Part shown: in pieces, positions 13,501 through 13,687 of the stretch | Position numbering within the stretch: the first letter of the stretch is position 1 | How the letters are laid out: the number at the start of each line of letters is the position of its first letter | NCBI GenBank assembly: GCA_035558955.1 | Contig: DATMBX010000165.1 | Location: 1 to 13,687, forward strand | Origin: DASVDE01 sp035558955 | GTDB lineage: Bacteria > Actinomycetota > Thermoleophilia > Solirubrobacterales > 70-9 | Length of the DNA stretch: 13,687 nucleotides | Reading direction: 5' to 3' | Notes under the pieces: generated by a model | What the model was told of the DNA's origin: nothing | Database searches by the model: none | What the model saw: the letters and a program-made list of their open reading frames with translations, nothing else | Made by a program: the position numbers and the translations under genes

Positions 13501-13506
13501 TATCGT
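13501..13506 (+). promoter_or_regulatory. Putative -10 box (TATCGT) of tRNA-Leu
   Basis: TATCGT fits TANNNT and lies 9 nt before the first base of the tRNA, a suitable distance for initiation at or just before the mature 5' end. No clear -35 is visible. Confidence 0.35.
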
Positions 13507-13515
13507 TCGCAGGGC

Positions 13516-13599
13516 GCCGGAGTGGCGGAATTGGCATACGCGATCGACTCAAAATCGATTGCCCTTACGGGCTTGTGGGTTCGAGTCCCACCTCCGGCA
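13516..13599 (+). tRNA. tRNA-Leu (anticodon CAA)
   Basis: An 84-nt class II tRNA reading the UUG leucine codon. The 7-bp acceptor stem pairs GCCGGAG (13516-13522) with CTCCGGC (13592-13598), followed by discriminator A at 13599. The anticodon stem ATCGA/TCGAT encloses loop CTCAAAA with CAA at its centre. A long variable arm (TGCCC..GGGCT type), typical of leucine tRNAs, precedes the T arm GTGGG-TTCGAGT-CCCAC. The 3' CCA is not encoded in the DNA. Confidence 0.97.
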
Positions 13600-13614
13600 T
13601 GGAAGTGGCGCAGG

Positions 13615-13687
13615 CTAGGCGAGCTGCGGAGCGCCGTTCTCGGGTGGGGCGCCGGCGCCATAGTCCTCGCCGGAGCCGATCGGGCGC
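13615..13687 (-). CDS. Possible 3' end of a minus-strand gene (partial)
   Basis: Reading leftwards from the window edge, one minus-strand frame is open for 23 codons and ends at TAG (13617-13615), 15 bp from the tRNA. The tail is rich in Gly, Ala and Pro, like a disordered C-terminus. The stretch is short and another frame on the plus strand is also open, so the call is tentative. Product not recognised. Confidence 0.35.
   Translation of the reverse strand, partial: RPIGSGEDYGAGAPPENGAPQLA

Noticed and set aside
13599..13687. Plus-strand open frame starting at an ATG on the last base of tRNA-Leu
   Set aside because: The start overlaps the tRNA discriminator base, there is no ribosome binding site, and the translation is Arg-rich like other shadow frames.

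Overview
The window is high-GC, densely packed chromosomal DNA, most likely from an actinobacterium. A deep-branching class such as Thermoleophilia (Solirubrobacterales/Gaiellales-like) is my best guess. The grounds are a fused FO synthase (CofG-CofH in one chain), a cofactor F420 gene set, strong G/C in third codon positions, many GTG/TTG starts, and transcription units that appear leaderless with a TANNNT box just ahead of the start codon. The taxonomic call is inference.

Layout. 1-126: leader of an aquaporin gene, with a -10 box and a strong Shine-Dalgarno, possibly overlapping the tail of an upstream gene. 127-882: aquaporin. 904-940: strong terminator-like hairpin. 954-3236: fbiC (FO synthase), carrying an in-frame palindromic insertion near 1627-1755. 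3278-4279: zinc-binding alcohol dehydrogenase. A hairpin at 4264-4308 separates this plus-strand block from a minus-strand F420 operon read right to left: NADPH:F420 oxidoreductase (7449-6757), cofD/fbiA (6688-5762), cofC/fbiD (5765-5124) and cofE (5089-4319, start uncertain). Divergent from the oxidoreductase across only 27 bp is a plus-strand run: SDR dehydrogenase (7477-8211), HMG-CoA lyase (8215-9135) and acyl-CoA carboxylase beta subunit (9147-10667). Converging on it with a 14-bp overlap is a minus-strand pair, metallo-beta-lactamase-fold hydrolase (13475-12633) and acetoacetyl-CoA synthetase (12636-10654). The window closes with tRNA-Leu(CAA) at 13516-13599 and perhaps the last codons of a minus-strand gene.

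Two metabolic themes emerge. FbiC makes the deazaflavin FO, CofC/CofD attach the phospho-acid side chain, CofE adds the glutamate tail and Fno reduces F420 with NADPH. No dehydro-F420-0 reductase is visible. The second theme is acetoacetate: HMG-CoA lyase releases it (end of leucine breakdown), acetoacetyl-CoA synthetase re-activates it, and the carboxylase and SDR may feed the same route.

The most unusual feature is the palindromic element inside fbiC. It has 25-bp perfect inverted arms, keeps the reading frame, and encodes a very similar Gly/Pro-rich peptide when read on either strand. It resembles in concept the Rickettsia palindromic elements that insert into protein genes. Two further long hairpins flank cofE, and one includes a candidate start codon in its loop. 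There is no gene-free stretch longer than 300 bases.
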